Counted from the first letter of the stretch, positions 1 through 8,604 are shown. The stretch is 52,660 nt of DNA from Campylobacter sp. (GCF_030528245.1 NZ_JAUMZG010000006.1:1-52660); one strand, 5' to 3'. Notes: generated by a model not told the origin, from the letters alone. Numbers and translations: made by a program.

Positions 1-290
1 TAAGAAGAGGAAAGTCCGAGCTGCAAAAGACAAGCATTCCATCTAACCGATGGCTAGGGCGACCTAAGGGAAAGTGCAACAGAAAGCAAACTACCGCGAA
101 AGCGGGAAAGGTGAAACGGCGGGGTAAGAGCCCACCAGCGATTTTGGCAACAAAGTCGGCTATGTAAACCCAATGCGCAGCAAGAAGGGGTGGTTATCGT
201 CTTTATTTTTAACCCTTCGCTTGATTTTGTTTGCGAAAACAAAACCAGACAAATGAGCATTCACGACAGAACTCGGCTTATCGCTATGCT
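1..290 (+). ncRNA. rnpB: RNase P RNA, 3' part (5' end outside window)
   Basis: Catalytic RNA of RNase P, which trims 5' leaders from precursor tRNAs. The sequence opens with the conserved GAGGAAAGTCCGAGCT segment (about 7-22). It carries the internal GTGCAACAGAAAGCAAAC-like core and GGGTAAGAGCCCACCAGC (near 120-140), and it closes with ACAGAACTCGGCTTAT (266-281), the partner strand of the P4 helix. The first helices (P1-P3) lie upstream of base 1, so the gene is partial. The 3' end is approximate, because the strand pairing with it is missing; it appears to touch the stop codon of the convergent gene at 284. These are family signatures read by eye; no covariance model was run. Confidence 0.93.
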
Positions 291-553
291 TTGATGTAGT
301 TGAGAGCCTTTTGGATTTTTTGAATTTCTAGGGCCTGAGACTCTTTTTTGGCGCTTAAGAGCGTGGAGGCTTCTTTGAGGAAGGCTTCGATCTGGGGTAA
401 AATTTCACTCAAGCCCTCTTTTAAATTTCCCTCTTCGGATTGGTTTTTTAGGAATTCTTTGAGATCAAGCTCATCCAAAAGCCCCTCAAGCCTCGCGCTA
501 TCCTCATCGATGAGCGCGAGCTTGAACTCATCTAGCCACCTGTGGATTTTCAT
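284..553 (-). CDS. Small protein downstream of fliS, function unknown
   Basis: Encodes about 89 residues beginning MKIHRWLDEF, acidic, helical and rich in Leu/Glu/Lys, with no signal peptide or membrane segment. The start at 553 is chosen because GGAGAG lies 8 bases upstream; an in-frame ATG at 574 lacks such a site. It overlaps the 3' end of fliS by 26 bases, so it is probably translationally coupled to it. Its place after fliD and fliS is where fliT sits in enteric bacteria, and a charged helical protein of this size would suit an export chaperone, but I see no diagnostic FliT motif, so that is only positional inference. C. jejuni has a small hypothetical gene at the same spot. Its stop codon meets the 3' end of rnpB on the other strand. 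Confidence 0.8.
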   Translation of the reverse strand: MKIHRWLDEFKLALIDEDSARLEGLLDELDLKEFLKNQSEEGNLKEGLSEILPQIEAFLKEASTLLSAKKESQALEIQKIQKALNYIKA

Positions 554-914
554 GCACTTCTCTCCAAGCCTCAAGCAGGGCCTTGGTTACCTTGATGACC
601 TCATCGATCCTCTCCTCATTATTTTCTAAATTCGCCAAGGATAAGAGCTGAAGCTCACGCGTGTAAAGTCCGCTCAGATAGTGCGCGACCTCCCCGCCCC
701 TTTTGTAGTCGAGATTGTTGATGAGCTCGATGAAGATGGCCGTGATCCTCTTGATGAAATACACCCTCTGCTCTATGTCCTCGTTTCTTATCGCGTGCTT
801 TGCCCTTGAACAAAAGCGCAAGATCCCCTCATAAAGCATCTCAACAAGCCTCTGCGGGGACTCCATCCCGACTTGATTTTCCGAGTAGGCGTTGAAAGCG
901 AGATTATTTTGCAT
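528..914 (-). CDS. fliS: Flagellar export chaperone FliS
   Basis: Cytoplasmic chaperone that binds the C-terminus of flagellin and prevents premature polymerisation before type III export. The 128-residue product has the usual family length. It begins MQNNLAFNAYSENQVGMESP, a typical FliS N-terminus, followed by the ML-Y-G segment (MLYEGILRFC, near residues 27-36) and an otherwise helical body. It lies 13 bases after fliD, the usual fliD-fliS pairing, and should be co-transcribed from the promoter ahead of flaG. Nothing is unusual apart from the 26-base overlap with the next small gene. Confidence 0.95.
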   Translation of the reverse strand: MQNNLAFNAYSENQVGMESPQRLVEMLYEGILRFCSRAKHAIRNEDIEQRVYFIKRITAIFIELINNLDYKRGGEVAHYLSGLYTRELQLLSLANLENNEERIDEVIKVTKALLEAWREVHENPQVAR

Positions 915-927
915 CCTTCATCCTTGA

Positions 928-2862
928 TCATTTGGAGTTGTTCATCGCGGCTATCATGGCGTTGACATTTTTTGCTTGCAGATCAAGCTTGGTCAAAATG
1001 CTCTCGTATTTTTTAAACTGCTCCACCATAGTGTCGTATCGTGCGTCGATGAATTTCTGCGTGGCCTCTTGGCTCTTCTTGAGCTTTTTGGTGTCGTTCG
1101 TCAGTCCCTCATCGTATTTGGTCAGTGAGCCTTTTTTGCCCGTCATATTTTTAAGCGTATTTTTAAGCTTAGCAAAAATTCCTTTCCCCTCGATAGGCTG
1201 AGCAGCGATATTCGTCCTAGAAAGGCCAAATTTCTTAAGCACTTCTTCTTTCCCCTCTATGCCAAAGTCCGAGCCATTTTCGCTGTGGAATCTAAGCTTA
1301 AAGCCGTTTTTAGTCCCATCTCTCGCTTCTTCCATTCTCACGGTCAAGCCCTCTATACCAAGGCTGTTGATATGAGCGACAAGGTTATTCATCCTCTCTG
1401 CTTCATCTTTTCCAGCGAGTTTGAAATTTGTGCCGTCCTTATTTTTACCTAAGTCATGCACTTCGCCGTTAAAGACGATTTTAAAATCACCCGGCTTGAA
1501 GTCAATATCTTGGTTTAAAGCCTGCTGCGCATCAATAAATTCACTCTTATGATCGATATCTTTATATTTGGTCGTGCCAGAGAAAAAGCTTTCCGCAAGA
1601 TCTGGATTTTCCTTCATCTTTTTATCGAAGGTGCTTTTTGAGAAATTCAGCGTCCCCTCCTTCGTCATCGTGATGCCAAAGTCCTGCATCGACAGCATCA
1701 CGGTCGCATTGACATCGTTGCCATTTTTGTCCTTGACCTTACCCACCACAGGCTGGGAGTCAAAGAGGACTGAGGTGATGTTGGAGCGGATGCTTGTTAC
1801 CTCAGTGATGCCGTTTAGCACTCCTGCGGTTTTCGTGTCTGTGTTGTAGTCGGTCGCGACATTGAGGTTGGTTATGAGGTCGTTGTAGGCATTGACTAAG
1901 TCCTCCATAGCCTTACTTACTGCTTCGGTATCTTGCTGCACTTCAAAATTTACCTCGCCTACTTTATTCAGCGTGAGCGTAAGCCCTACGCCTAGGTCGG
2001 TTACGGTATTGCTAGGGCGTATCATCTTCACCCCATCAAGGGTGAATTCCGCATCGCCGGCGGTTTTAAGGTGATTAGTTTGGTCTTTTAGTCCATAGCC
2101 CTTTTTATTTTTCTCCACATCTTCAGGTTTTAAAGAAGTGCTAGTATTAAGCTCCCAGCCTAAATTTTTAAAGATATTTGAAGCTTCATTGCTTTCTTGA
2201 TATTTCCATTCTTTTTTTCCTGTTTGTTGGTTAGTTACCTCCACCTTAGAACCCGGATAAAAGCTTATGGCATTATCCTCGCCTGTTTCTTTACTTGTGA
2301 TGGTAAGGCGGTAGCCATCAGGCTTTTCGCCTGTGTTGATGACCTTAGCGATGATGTTGCCTCCACTTGCGGTGTTAATCTTCTCCGCTAGGTCTTTATA
2401 AGTCGTGTTTTTATCAATGGTTACTGTGTAGGCTTTTTCATTTTGGAAAAAGGTGATTTTTGTTTCTTTTGTTAAGCTTGTATTGATAAAGCCTGTGTCG
2501 TTATTTAAAGCCTTACTTTGATACACATCTTTTTCGGCAAGTTTTTTCACATCGATGTGCATATTTTGCACTGCCACACCAGAGTCTGCCTTAAGACTAG
2601 CGGGTGGGTTTTCTGTGATGCTTGCTATCACTTTTCTCGCTGCAAAAGCAGTCGCATCGCCTAGTGAAGAAACGGCAGTTTGAAAGGCTAAAAGCTTGGT
2701 TTTTATCTCCGTGAGGTCCTTTTGTATCGCGGTATTTTTTTCAATGCCCTTTTTATACAGGCTGAGTCGATGCGTCTCTTCGTGCTTTTTGAGCTGATCG
2801 ATCTTATCTTGCGTCAAAAGTCCCGAGCCAAAGCCCAAATTTGAAAGTGTCCCTTGTGCCAT
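928..2862 (-). CDS. fliD: Flagellar filament cap protein FliD
   Basis: Forms the oligomeric cap at the tip of the growing flagellum, under which flagellin subunits fold; also called HAP2. The 644-residue product starts MAQGTLSNLGFGSGLLTQD, the conserved FliD N-terminus with its early LGxGSGL-type motif. It has a helical N-terminal region, a long Lys/Asn/Thr-rich beta middle domain, and a C-terminal helical segment (YDTMVEQFKKYESILTKLD) ending in AAMNNSK. The length agrees with Campylobacter FliD proteins. It lies 11 bases after flaG and 13 before fliS in one operon. The product is exported through the flagellar type III apparatus, so there is no Sec signal peptide. The exposed middle domain is expected to vary between strains. 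Confidence 0.95.
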   Translation of the reverse strand: MAQGTLSNLGFGSGLLTQDKIDQLKKHEETHRLSLYKKGIEKNTAIQKDLTEIKTKLLAFQTAVSSLGDATAFAARKVIASITENPPASLKADSGVAVQNMHIDVKKLAEKDVYQSKALNNDTGFINTSLTKETKITFFQNEKAYTVTIDKNTTYKDLAEKINTASGGNIIAKVINTGEKPDGYRLTITSKETGEDNAISFYPGSKVEVTNQQTGKKEWKYQESNEASNIFKNLGWELNTSTSLKPEDVEKNKKGYGLKDQTNHLKTAGDAEFTLDGVKMIRPSNTVTDLGVGLTLTLNKVGEVNFEVQQDTEAVSKAMEDLVNAYNDLITNLNVATDYNTDTKTAGVLNGITEVTSIRSNITSVLFDSQPVVGKVKDKNGNDVNATVMLSMQDFGITMTKEGTLNFSKSTFDKKMKENPDLAESFFSGTTKYKDIDHKSEFIDAQQALNQDIDFKPGDFKIVFNGEVHDLGKNKDGTNFKLAGKDEAERMNNLVAHINSLGIEGLTVRMEEARDGTKNGFKLRFHSENGSDFGIEGKEEVLKKFGLSRTNIAAQPIEGKGIFAKLKNTLKNMTGKKGSLTKYDEGLTNDTKKLKKSQEATQKFIDARYDTMVEQFKKYESILTKLDLQAKNVNAMIAAMNNSK

Positions 2863-2873
2863 CTCGCCCTCCT

Positions 2874-3233
2874 TTAGCTTTTCTTGTCGAAAATCAACCC
2901 TATCACATCCCTAAAATGCTCAGTCAAGCGCATCGCCTCCTCGCTTGGGATTCGGCGTATCTCCCTGCCCGTGCTTTTTTCCGTCACGCTAAGATACAAG
3001 GAATTGATCTTGTCGTTATAGCCAAAGTGCAAGTCCGCCCCCAGCCTCTCCATCTGCTCGTTGAGCTTTTTGGCGATGCTATCAAGCTGCTGGGCGTCAA
3101 GCTCCTGCTTTTCTTGCCTTTGCTCTTGCTGCGCTTTTTGCTGCGCCACCACCTGCTGCGTCTTTGTTTCGCTTGCTTTTTGTGTGTTTTGCAAGGCCAC
3201 CTCAGCCTGCGCGTTTGTCTTTGATATATCCAT
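2874..3233 (-). CDS. flaG: FlaG family flagellar protein
   Basis: Small flagellar protein thought to influence filament length; its biochemical role is poorly defined. The first 55 or so residues are Gln/Ala/Lys-rich and low in complexity. The C-terminal part carries the family pattern LHFGYNDKINSLYLSVTEKS followed by IRRIPSEEAMRL. At 119 residues it matches Campylobacter FlaG. It is the first gene of flaG-fliD-fliS. A sigma-28-like promoter, a run of 14 A and an AT-rich inverted repeat lie directly upstream. The start ATG follows an AAGG sequence. Confidence 0.93.
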   Translation of the reverse strand: MDISKTNAQAEVALQNTQKASETKTQQVVAQQKAQQEQRQEKQELDAQQLDSIAKKLNEQMERLGADLHFGYNDKINSLYLSVTEKSTGREIRRIPSEEAMRLTEHFRDVIGLIFDKKS

Positions 3234-3245
3234 CTTACATCCTTG

Positions 3246-3275
3246 TTTTTTTTTTTTTTGATAGTATCAAAAAAA
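3246..3275. repeat. Poly-A/T tract of 14 joined to an AT inverted repeat in the flaG leader
   Basis: Bases 3246-3259 are 14 consecutive T (A in the transcript). Bases 3253-3275 form a perfect inverted repeat, TTTTTTTGATA and TATCAAAAAAA around a single G. Both fall between the sigma-28-type promoter and the AAGG ribosome site of flaG, so they would be in the mRNA leader. Homopolymers of this length slip during replication, but here slippage would change leader spacing or structure and not a reading frame. Confidence 0.7.
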
Positions 3276-3291
3276 CAACTTAGTACCGCTC

Positions 3292-3318
3292 ATATCGGCT
3301 AAAAAAATTTTTTCTTAA
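3292..3318 (-). promoter_or_regulatory. Sigma-28 (FliA)-type promoter for flaG-fliD-fliS
   Basis: On the minus strand GCCGATAT (3292-3299) matches the flagellar sigma factor -10 element GCCGATAA. TTAAG (3314-3318) lies about 14-15 bases upstream as a -35-like element close to TAAA. The flaG start is about 60 bases downstream. Late flagellar genes are known FliA targets in Campylobacter, so element and context agree. Transcription start not observed. Confidence 0.75.
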
Positions 3319-3412
3319 CCCCCTCCGCTTGAGCCAATTTAAAAGCAAAATTCGTGCCAATTTTCACGCCGCGCGTTTTGCTCCCCCGCATCGCCCTCGC
3401 AGGGCAAAAGCT

Positions 3413-5212
3413 TTAAAAAATTTCAAATTTTTTAAAAATTTCCGCCTCATCCTCCAAAATTTTACGCAAGATGAGGCTATCCACCACGCTTTTCGTGCAG
3501 TCGGTCTGCTGCGGCCACTCCCGCTCATAGCCCTCAAGCTCCCCCTTTGCCGTAGCATCCACGCCCACTCTGCCCTCTTGGATGAAAATATCGCGCGCCG
3601 CATCGATGCAGTTAGCCACCCTCCACACCAGCATGTAGGGATTTTCTAGGCGATTTTGCGGGTCCAAAAACACCAAAATTCTAAAATGCTTTTTAAATTT
3701 CAAAAGTCGCTCAAAGCTCTGCTTGACTTGCTCCCGCTTCTCGCACAAAATGCACACGATGGGGCTTTTGCTTTCTTTGTAAAACTGCCGCAGTTTTAGC
3801 TCCACCCCAAGCTCCCGCTCAAAAAAGCCCCTCAAATTTTCATCCTCTAAAATTTCAGGCCCCTCCGCGTCAAAATTCTCAGTCGCATCAAGCCCCGCCT
3901 TTCCCCCAAAGCAAGCATCGGGTGAGGCGTGATCAAGCTGATCGCAAATGCCCTGAGAGATGAGAATTTTCCCCGCATCAAAGCGGTTTAAAATGTAAGG
4001 AATGATAGCCCCATAGTCCTCCAAATGCGGCGCGTCCTTGCCCACAAAAATAGCATGCTTGACAAAGCTCATCTGTCCTGCTCCCCAAAGCGCGTGCATG
4101 ATTTGCTGCGCATGGGCGGGGTAGCGGGGGTCGATTTTGGCTAGGATGAGATTGTGAAAGACCCCATTTTCTGGCATTTTATAATCAAGCAAATCAGGCA
4201 CGGTTGTTTGTAAAAGGGGTAAAAATATCCTCTCCGTCCCCAAGGCCATCACCCTATCCTCAAGCGGCGGCTTTCCCACCACCGTGGCCTGATACACGGC
4301 GTCTTTTTTCGCATAAATTTTCTCCACCCTCATCACAGGAAAAAGCTCCGGCGGGGTATAAAAGCCCGTGTGATCCCCAAAGGGGCCCTCAAGCTTAAAA
4401 TTATCTAAATCCACCCAGCCCTCAATCACAAAATCACTATCAAAGGGGACGAAAATCCCATTTTCGCACGGGGTGAGCCGCGCGTTTTGCCGCTTAATGA
4501 AGCCATAAAGTAAAAGCTCAAATATGCCCTTAGGAAGTGGAGCTTGTGCGCACCAAATGTAAAGTGGATCGCCGCCTATCGCCACGCTCACGGGCATCCT
4601 AGAGCGCCCAGCCCTTTTATACTCGTGGTAAAAATGCGCCCCGTCCTTGTGAATTTGCCAGTGCATCAAAAGCTCATTTTCCCCGCTCACCTGCAAACGA
4701 TACATACCAAGATTATTCTGCGTCCCATCCACGCTTTGCGTATAAACCTGCCCCATCGTGATGAAGGGCGCCGCGTCCTGCTCCCAAGTCTTTAAAATAG
4801 GAAGTTCCTTGAGGCTTTTGAGAATCTTGTGCGCATAAAGTGCCTTTGTTTTAGCAAGGCGACGCGGCGGGGCAAAACGCAGCCTTGAAATTTGGCTGAA
4901 AAAGTCCAATTTCGCCCTCAAAGTCGTGGGGATGTGAAGCTTAGTGAGGCTTGAAATTTCAGCCGCCACCCCCTCAAAATCACGCCCAAAGGCTAGATTG
5001 AGGGCTTTTTGAGAGCAAAAGGTATTCATCAAAACAGGATAAGCGTAAGCCCCTTTCCCCCTCACAGGCTGGGTAAAAAGCAGAGCTCTGCCCGCTTCAA
5101 ATTTTTTCGCCTCGATGTAGGCGATGTGCGCCATTTCAAGCTCCACATCCACAGGCTCATCGATGATTTTTAGCAAATCATTCTCCCGCAAAAGTTCCAC
5201 AAAACGCCTCAT
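3413..5212 (-). CDS. ubiD: UbiD family decarboxylase (menaquinone/ubiquinone-type)
   Basis: Prenylated-flavin-dependent decarboxylase of the UbiD family, expected to act on an aromatic quinone precursor. Epsilonproteobacteria make menaquinone, so the futalosine route is the likely pathway; that is inference. The 599-residue protein starts MRRFVELLRENDLLKIIDEP, the standard UbiD N-terminus. It contains the core segments around GDPLYIWCAQAPLP and FKLEGPFGDHTGFYTP, and the E/R-rich region QATVVGKPPLEDRVM. It is about 100 residues longer than E. coli UbiD, as seen in the related epsilonproteobacterial proteins. It overlaps hemC by 4 bases, so coupling is likely. The 5212 ATG is supported by that overlap. 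Confidence 0.9.
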   Translation of the reverse strand: MRRFVELLRENDLLKIIDEPVDVELEMAHIAYIEAKKFEAGRALLFTQPVRGKGAYAYPVLMNTFCSQKALNLAFGRDFEGVAAEISSLTKLHIPTTLRAKLDFFSQISRLRFAPPRRLAKTKALYAHKILKSLKELPILKTWEQDAAPFITMGQVYTQSVDGTQNNLGMYRLQVSGENELLMHWQIHKDGAHFYHEYKRAGRSRMPVSVAIGGDPLYIWCAQAPLPKGIFELLLYGFIKRQNARLTPCENGIFVPFDSDFVIEGWVDLDNFKLEGPFGDHTGFYTPPELFPVMRVEKIYAKKDAVYQATVVGKPPLEDRVMALGTERIFLPLLQTTVPDLLDYKMPENGVFHNLILAKIDPRYPAHAQQIMHALWGAGQMSFVKHAIFVGKDAPHLEDYGAIIPYILNRFDAGKILISQGICDQLDHASPDACFGGKAGLDATENFDAEGPEILEDENLRGFFERELGVELKLRQFYKESKSPIVCILCEKREQVKQSFERLLKFKKHFRILVFLDPQNRLENPYMLVWRVANCIDAARDIFIQEGRVGVDATAKGELEGYEREWPQQTDCTKSVVDSLILRKILEDEAEIFKKFEIF

Positions 5213-6135
5213 AGCATAGCCTCCGCTCTTTTTAAAAGCTCCCGCGCGCCCTGCTCTAAAAATTCATCGGCTAATTTCGCCCCAAAGCCCACCACCTCGC
5301 TTTTTGATAGCACTTTTTTCTCGCGTAAAATTTCGCTCCCATCGGGCAGTCCAAGCACGGCTCGCACGGTGATTTGCCCTCCTGAAAATTCGGCATTGAT
5401 GCCGATGGGCGCTTGACACCCTCCCTCTAAAACACGCACAAATTCCCGCTCTATCATACTCTCAATCATAGCTTCTTCATCATTAAGACACTCAAGCAGG
5501 GCTAGAATTTCGCCCTCGTCCCTAGCCTCAATGCCCAAAATCCCCTGCGCCGCGGCGGGGACTAGCTCATCTTTACTAAAAGGCGCGATGAATTTTACCG
5601 CCCCCTCAAGCCCCAGCCTTTTCACCCCTGCCATTGCTAAAACGATGGCGTCAAATTCCACGCTTTTTAGCCTTTCAAGGCGGGAATTAACATTGCCACG
5701 CAAGGGGAGGATTTGCAAATCCGGACGCAGGGCCAAAAGCTGCATTTTGCGCCGCAGGCTTGTGGTGCCGACTTTCGCGCCCTTTGGCAGGGCGGCTAAA
5801 TTTGCATAACGCTCGCTCAAAAAGGCATCACGCGCGTCCTCTCTTTTTGAAAGAGCGGCGAGAACGAGGCCGCTAGGTAAAAGGCTGGGGACATCTTTGA
5901 GGCTGTGCACGGCTAGCTGCGCGCGGCCCTCCAAAAGCGCGTTTTCAAGCTCTTTTGTGAAAAGTCCCTTACCGCCGATTTTAGCAAGAGGGCTATCTAA
6001 AAGCGCATCGCCCTTAGTTTTAAAGCCCTCAAGGCTCACTTTTAACCCGTGCGTTTTTCTTAAAATTTCTGCCACAAATTCACTCTGGCATAAGGCTAGC
6101 GGACTTTTGCGTGTGGCTATGATGAGTTTTTGCAT
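5209..6135 (-). CDS. hemC: Porphobilinogen deaminase (hydroxymethylbilane synthase)
   Basis: Condenses four porphobilinogen molecules into hydroxymethylbilane in haem biosynthesis. The 308-residue protein begins KLIIATRKSPLALCQSE, the family opening. It has LAVHSLKDVPS (the substrate-binding S-K-D segment, near residues 76-86), GTTSLRR (near 124), and the cofactor cysteine in EGGCQAPIG (C near 239), to which the dipyrromethane cofactor is attached. AAAGGA lies 5 bases before the ATG. It is followed by ubiD with a 4-base overlap and preceded by the nuclease-methyltransferase gene with a 9-base gap; in C. jejuni hemC instead follows proS and a small gene, so the upstream junction is rearranged here. 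Confidence 0.96.
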   Translation of the reverse strand: MQKLIIATRKSPLALCQSEFVAEILRKTHGLKVSLEGFKTKGDALLDSPLAKIGGKGLFTKELENALLEGRAQLAVHSLKDVPSLLPSGLVLAALSKREDARDAFLSERYANLAALPKGAKVGTTSLRRKMQLLALRPDLQILPLRGNVNSRLERLKSVEFDAIVLAMAGVKRLGLEGAVKFIAPFSKDELVPAAAQGILGIEARDEGEILALLECLNDEEAMIESMIEREFVRVLEGGCQAPIGINAEFSGGQITVRAVLGLPDGSEILREKKVLSKSEVVGFGAKLADEFLEQGARELLKRAEAML

Positions 6136-6144
6136 GCTTTTCCT

Positions 6145-8604
6145 TTATAGTAAATCCTCAGGCGCGAAAAGCCCTATATTTGCTTCTTTTAAGCGCCATT
6201 TATCCGCTATTTTTATAGCGACTTTTTCTAAGACATCGCGTATTAAATCCTCGCTAGGCACTACGCCATTTTTCATCATCGGTATGCACTCAAGGCAAAC
6301 ATCATCAAAGCTCACGCTCTTATTTTGCCTTTGCATAGACCTAAGATAAGAGACGATGAAATACTGCGCCCTTTTTTCTATGGGGATATTGTGGCTTTTT
6401 AGCTTCGCGCCTTTTTTAATGTGGTATTTCTTGCTCTCTTTATCATAGTCAAAATTTTCATTGATAAAGGGCGTTAAATCCACATAATCTTTTGCCAAGA
6501 TATGCAAATACCCAAGCTCTAAAGCGTTTTTATTGATCTCCCCATAAAGCGTTTCTAAGTCCGCCCCGTCATTTTTGACGATCACGGCCTCAATGTGATT
6601 TAAGGCTAAATTTAAAACATCCTCCCCAAGCTCTACCATAGTCAAATGCTTAGGGTCTTTTACCTTTTTAAAATACATTATAAGTTGTCCGCTTAACACG
6701 GTAAAAGAATATTGCCTTTTTTTAAAGCTCGTTTGGCCGTTACTCTGCCTTACGCTTCCTACATACTCAAAGCCTAGCTTTTGTGCCTCTTCGACTAAAA
6801 TTTGCCAAAGCTGCAAGTCTTGATGCTGAAAGACAAAGGCAAGCCACCTATTATATTTTAGCACCCTATACATTTCTTTAAGACTTGCTATCATAAGGTT
6901 TTTATACTCTTCTCTACCCTTATCTAAGCTTCCCTTCTCTATACACTCTTTTTTTCTCGTGCTTAAATCGACCTCTAAATCAAGCCACGCATTCCACATC
7001 GTGCTTAGGTCTAAATAAGGAATTTTAGCCCCATATGGTGGGTCGGTGTAGATGAAATCCACGCTTTCTTTTTGTATCTCTTTTAAATTCGTAGCGTCCG
7101 CTTGAAAAATTTTATCGCCATCAGTCTTTTCATAAAAAGCGTTGGTCCTAGCTAAATCCTCTTTTGCCATCCTTGGCTCTAAAAAGCTATATTTGAAATC
7201 TTTTATCACGCTACTTAAAGGTCTAAGATACACTTCATAAAATATAAGCGAGTCCTCAAGCTCTTTTTTGCCCTTTATCACGCGTTTGATTTTATTTTCA
7301 AAAATTTCGCTTGGGTTGAGAAAATCAGGTTTTGGAGCTAATCTATAACGGTAATATCTAGTAATTGCCGAAGCGGGTCCGCCCTTTGGTGCATTGTGAT
7401 AAGTTAAATTGATAAGGCTAAGGGTATTATAAAACCCAAGCATCAACGAAACCCTAAGCCTCTTTCTTTTCTCCCAAAGCTCCTTATCCCTCGTTTTTGC
7501 CGTTTTTTCAAAGATGAGCTTTCTAAGAAGGGCAAGCTCAATTAATTGCAAGGGGCTAAAAAGCTTTAAAACGCTCTCTACATCACTACCCTTAGGTAAA
7601 AGCTCATCTTTAGGTATCCATAAGGTTTTTTGCAAAGCCCCACTTGCCACCTCGCCAAAGTCCTCGCTTATAGCGTTTGGGTAGTATTTAGCCCCCTTTA
7701 AAAGCTTTTTTGCTTCTTTTTCATCTTTAGGACGCGTGAGATTAAATTCCTCAATAATCTCTTGCGTCAAGTCCCAAAGCTCGCCCAAATTTATCTTAGT
7801 CGTCAAAGCCTTTGTCATAAAGATAGAAAGCGGATTAAGGTCGGTATGAATCCCCTGCCTGCCGTTCATCATGGCCTCCACCGCCGTTACCCCGCTGCCT
7901 CCAAAAGGATCAAGCACCACATCGCCAAGGCTTGTAAAATGCGTGATGTTTTTAGCCACCACATCCCAGCTTTGGCGCGTGAAATACGCCGTGCAGCCAA
8001 AATGCCTCGCCTTGGCTTGCTTTTGCGGGATGCTGATGCTTTCAGGCAATTCTTTCTTAAGATACCACGCATCATCCTTTGTATTGATAACATAATGCGG
8101 CCTTAAATCAGGCACTTCCGTGCTCAAATAATTCTTTAAAATTTCAAAAAGATAGCCCTCGCTTAAAATTTCACCAAGCTTATAGTCCAAAATCAGCCCC
8201 TGACTCGTGCCAAAAAGCTTAAATTCCAAGCCATTGCAAAGGGCGTAAAAAGGCGCCCTGAGCGCGTCATTGATCGCGTAGTAATAAACCTGCGCCTCGT
8301 TTTTGCTGCCCTTGTTGATGTTTTGATTGGGCGCTTTGGCGTCTAGGACGCAGTGTGCTTTGGAATTTAAAAAGAGTATGTAATCAGGCGTGATAAGATC
8401 CTTGACCTTAGAATTGGAGCCCGTGATGGTAGGGCGGCTTATGTGATGGGAGCGTAGCAGCTCAAGCGGAGCGTTTTTTTCTAAGCCCTTCTCCACAAAG
8501 CCAAGCCTTTCCAAAAGCGGCGCGATGAGCTTTTCACGCACGGAGTCCTCTTTAAAAGCCGCACGAAATTCTTTATCGTTTTGAAGTTTTTCCAACCATT
8601 TCAT
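6145..8604 (-). CDS. HsdR-N-like nuclease domain fused to an amino DNA methyltransferase
   Basis: Predicted DNA methyltransferase of 819 residues with an apparent nuclease head. Residues 25-40 read REKLIAPLLERLGFV, as in type I HsdR N-terminal domains. P73-D74, then D88-A-K90 fit a PD-(D/E)XK site, and Q105-VYY-Y109 fits the HsdR QxxxY motif. Residues 228-250 hold the AdoMet motif DPFGGSG (232-238), and the catalytic motif IV TDPPYG has DPPY at 521-524, so motif I comes well before motif IV. About 160 C-terminal residues have no domain I recognise and could hold target recognition. The start at 8604 has AAGG six bases upstream; the ATG at 8610 does not. It overlaps the end of hypF by 32 bases and looks more AT-rich than hemC and hypF, suggesting transfer. 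An orphan modification gene is the alternative. Confidence 0.82.
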   Translation of the reverse strand: MKWLEKLQNDKEFRAAFKEDSVREKLIAPLLERLGFVEKGLEKNAPLELLRSHHISRPTITGSNSKVKDLITPDYILFLNSKAHCVLDAKAPNQNINKGSKNEAQVYYYAINDALRAPFYALCNGLEFKLFGTSQGLILDYKLGEILSEGYLFEILKNYLSTEVPDLRPHYVINTKDDAWYLKKELPESISIPQKQAKARHFGCTAYFTRQSWDVVAKNITHFTSLGDVVLDPFGGSGVTAVEAMMNGRQGIHTDLNPLSIFMTKALTTKINLGELWDLTQEIIEEFNLTRPKDEKEAKKLLKGAKYYPNAISEDFGEVASGALQKTLWIPKDELLPKGSDVESVLKLFSPLQLIELALLRKLIFEKTAKTRDKELWEKRKRLRVSLMLGFYNTLSLINLTYHNAPKGGPASAITRYYRYRLAPKPDFLNPSEIFENKIKRVIKGKKELEDSLIFYEVYLRPLSSVIKDFKYSFLEPRMAKEDLARTNAFYEKTDGDKIFQADATNLKEIQKESVDFIYTDPPYGAKIPYLDLSTMWNAWLDLEVDLSTRKKECIEKGSLDKGREEYKNLMIASLKEMYRVLKYNRWLAFVFQHQDLQLWQILVEEAQKLGFEYVGSVRQSNGQTSFKKRQYSFTVLSGQLIMYFKKVKDPKHLTMVELGEDVLNLALNHIEAVIVKNDGADLETLYGEINKNALELGYLHILAKDYVDLTPFINENFDYDKESKKYHIKKGAKLKSHNIPIEKRAQYFIVSYLRSMQRQNKSVSFDDVCLECIPMMKNGVVPSEDLIRDVLEKVAIKIADKWRLKEANIGLFAPEDLL

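Noticed and set aside
3253..3275. AT inverted repeat before flaG as a rho-independent terminator
   Set aside because: The stem is almost entirely A-T and it lies between a promoter and a start codon, so it is better called a leader element.
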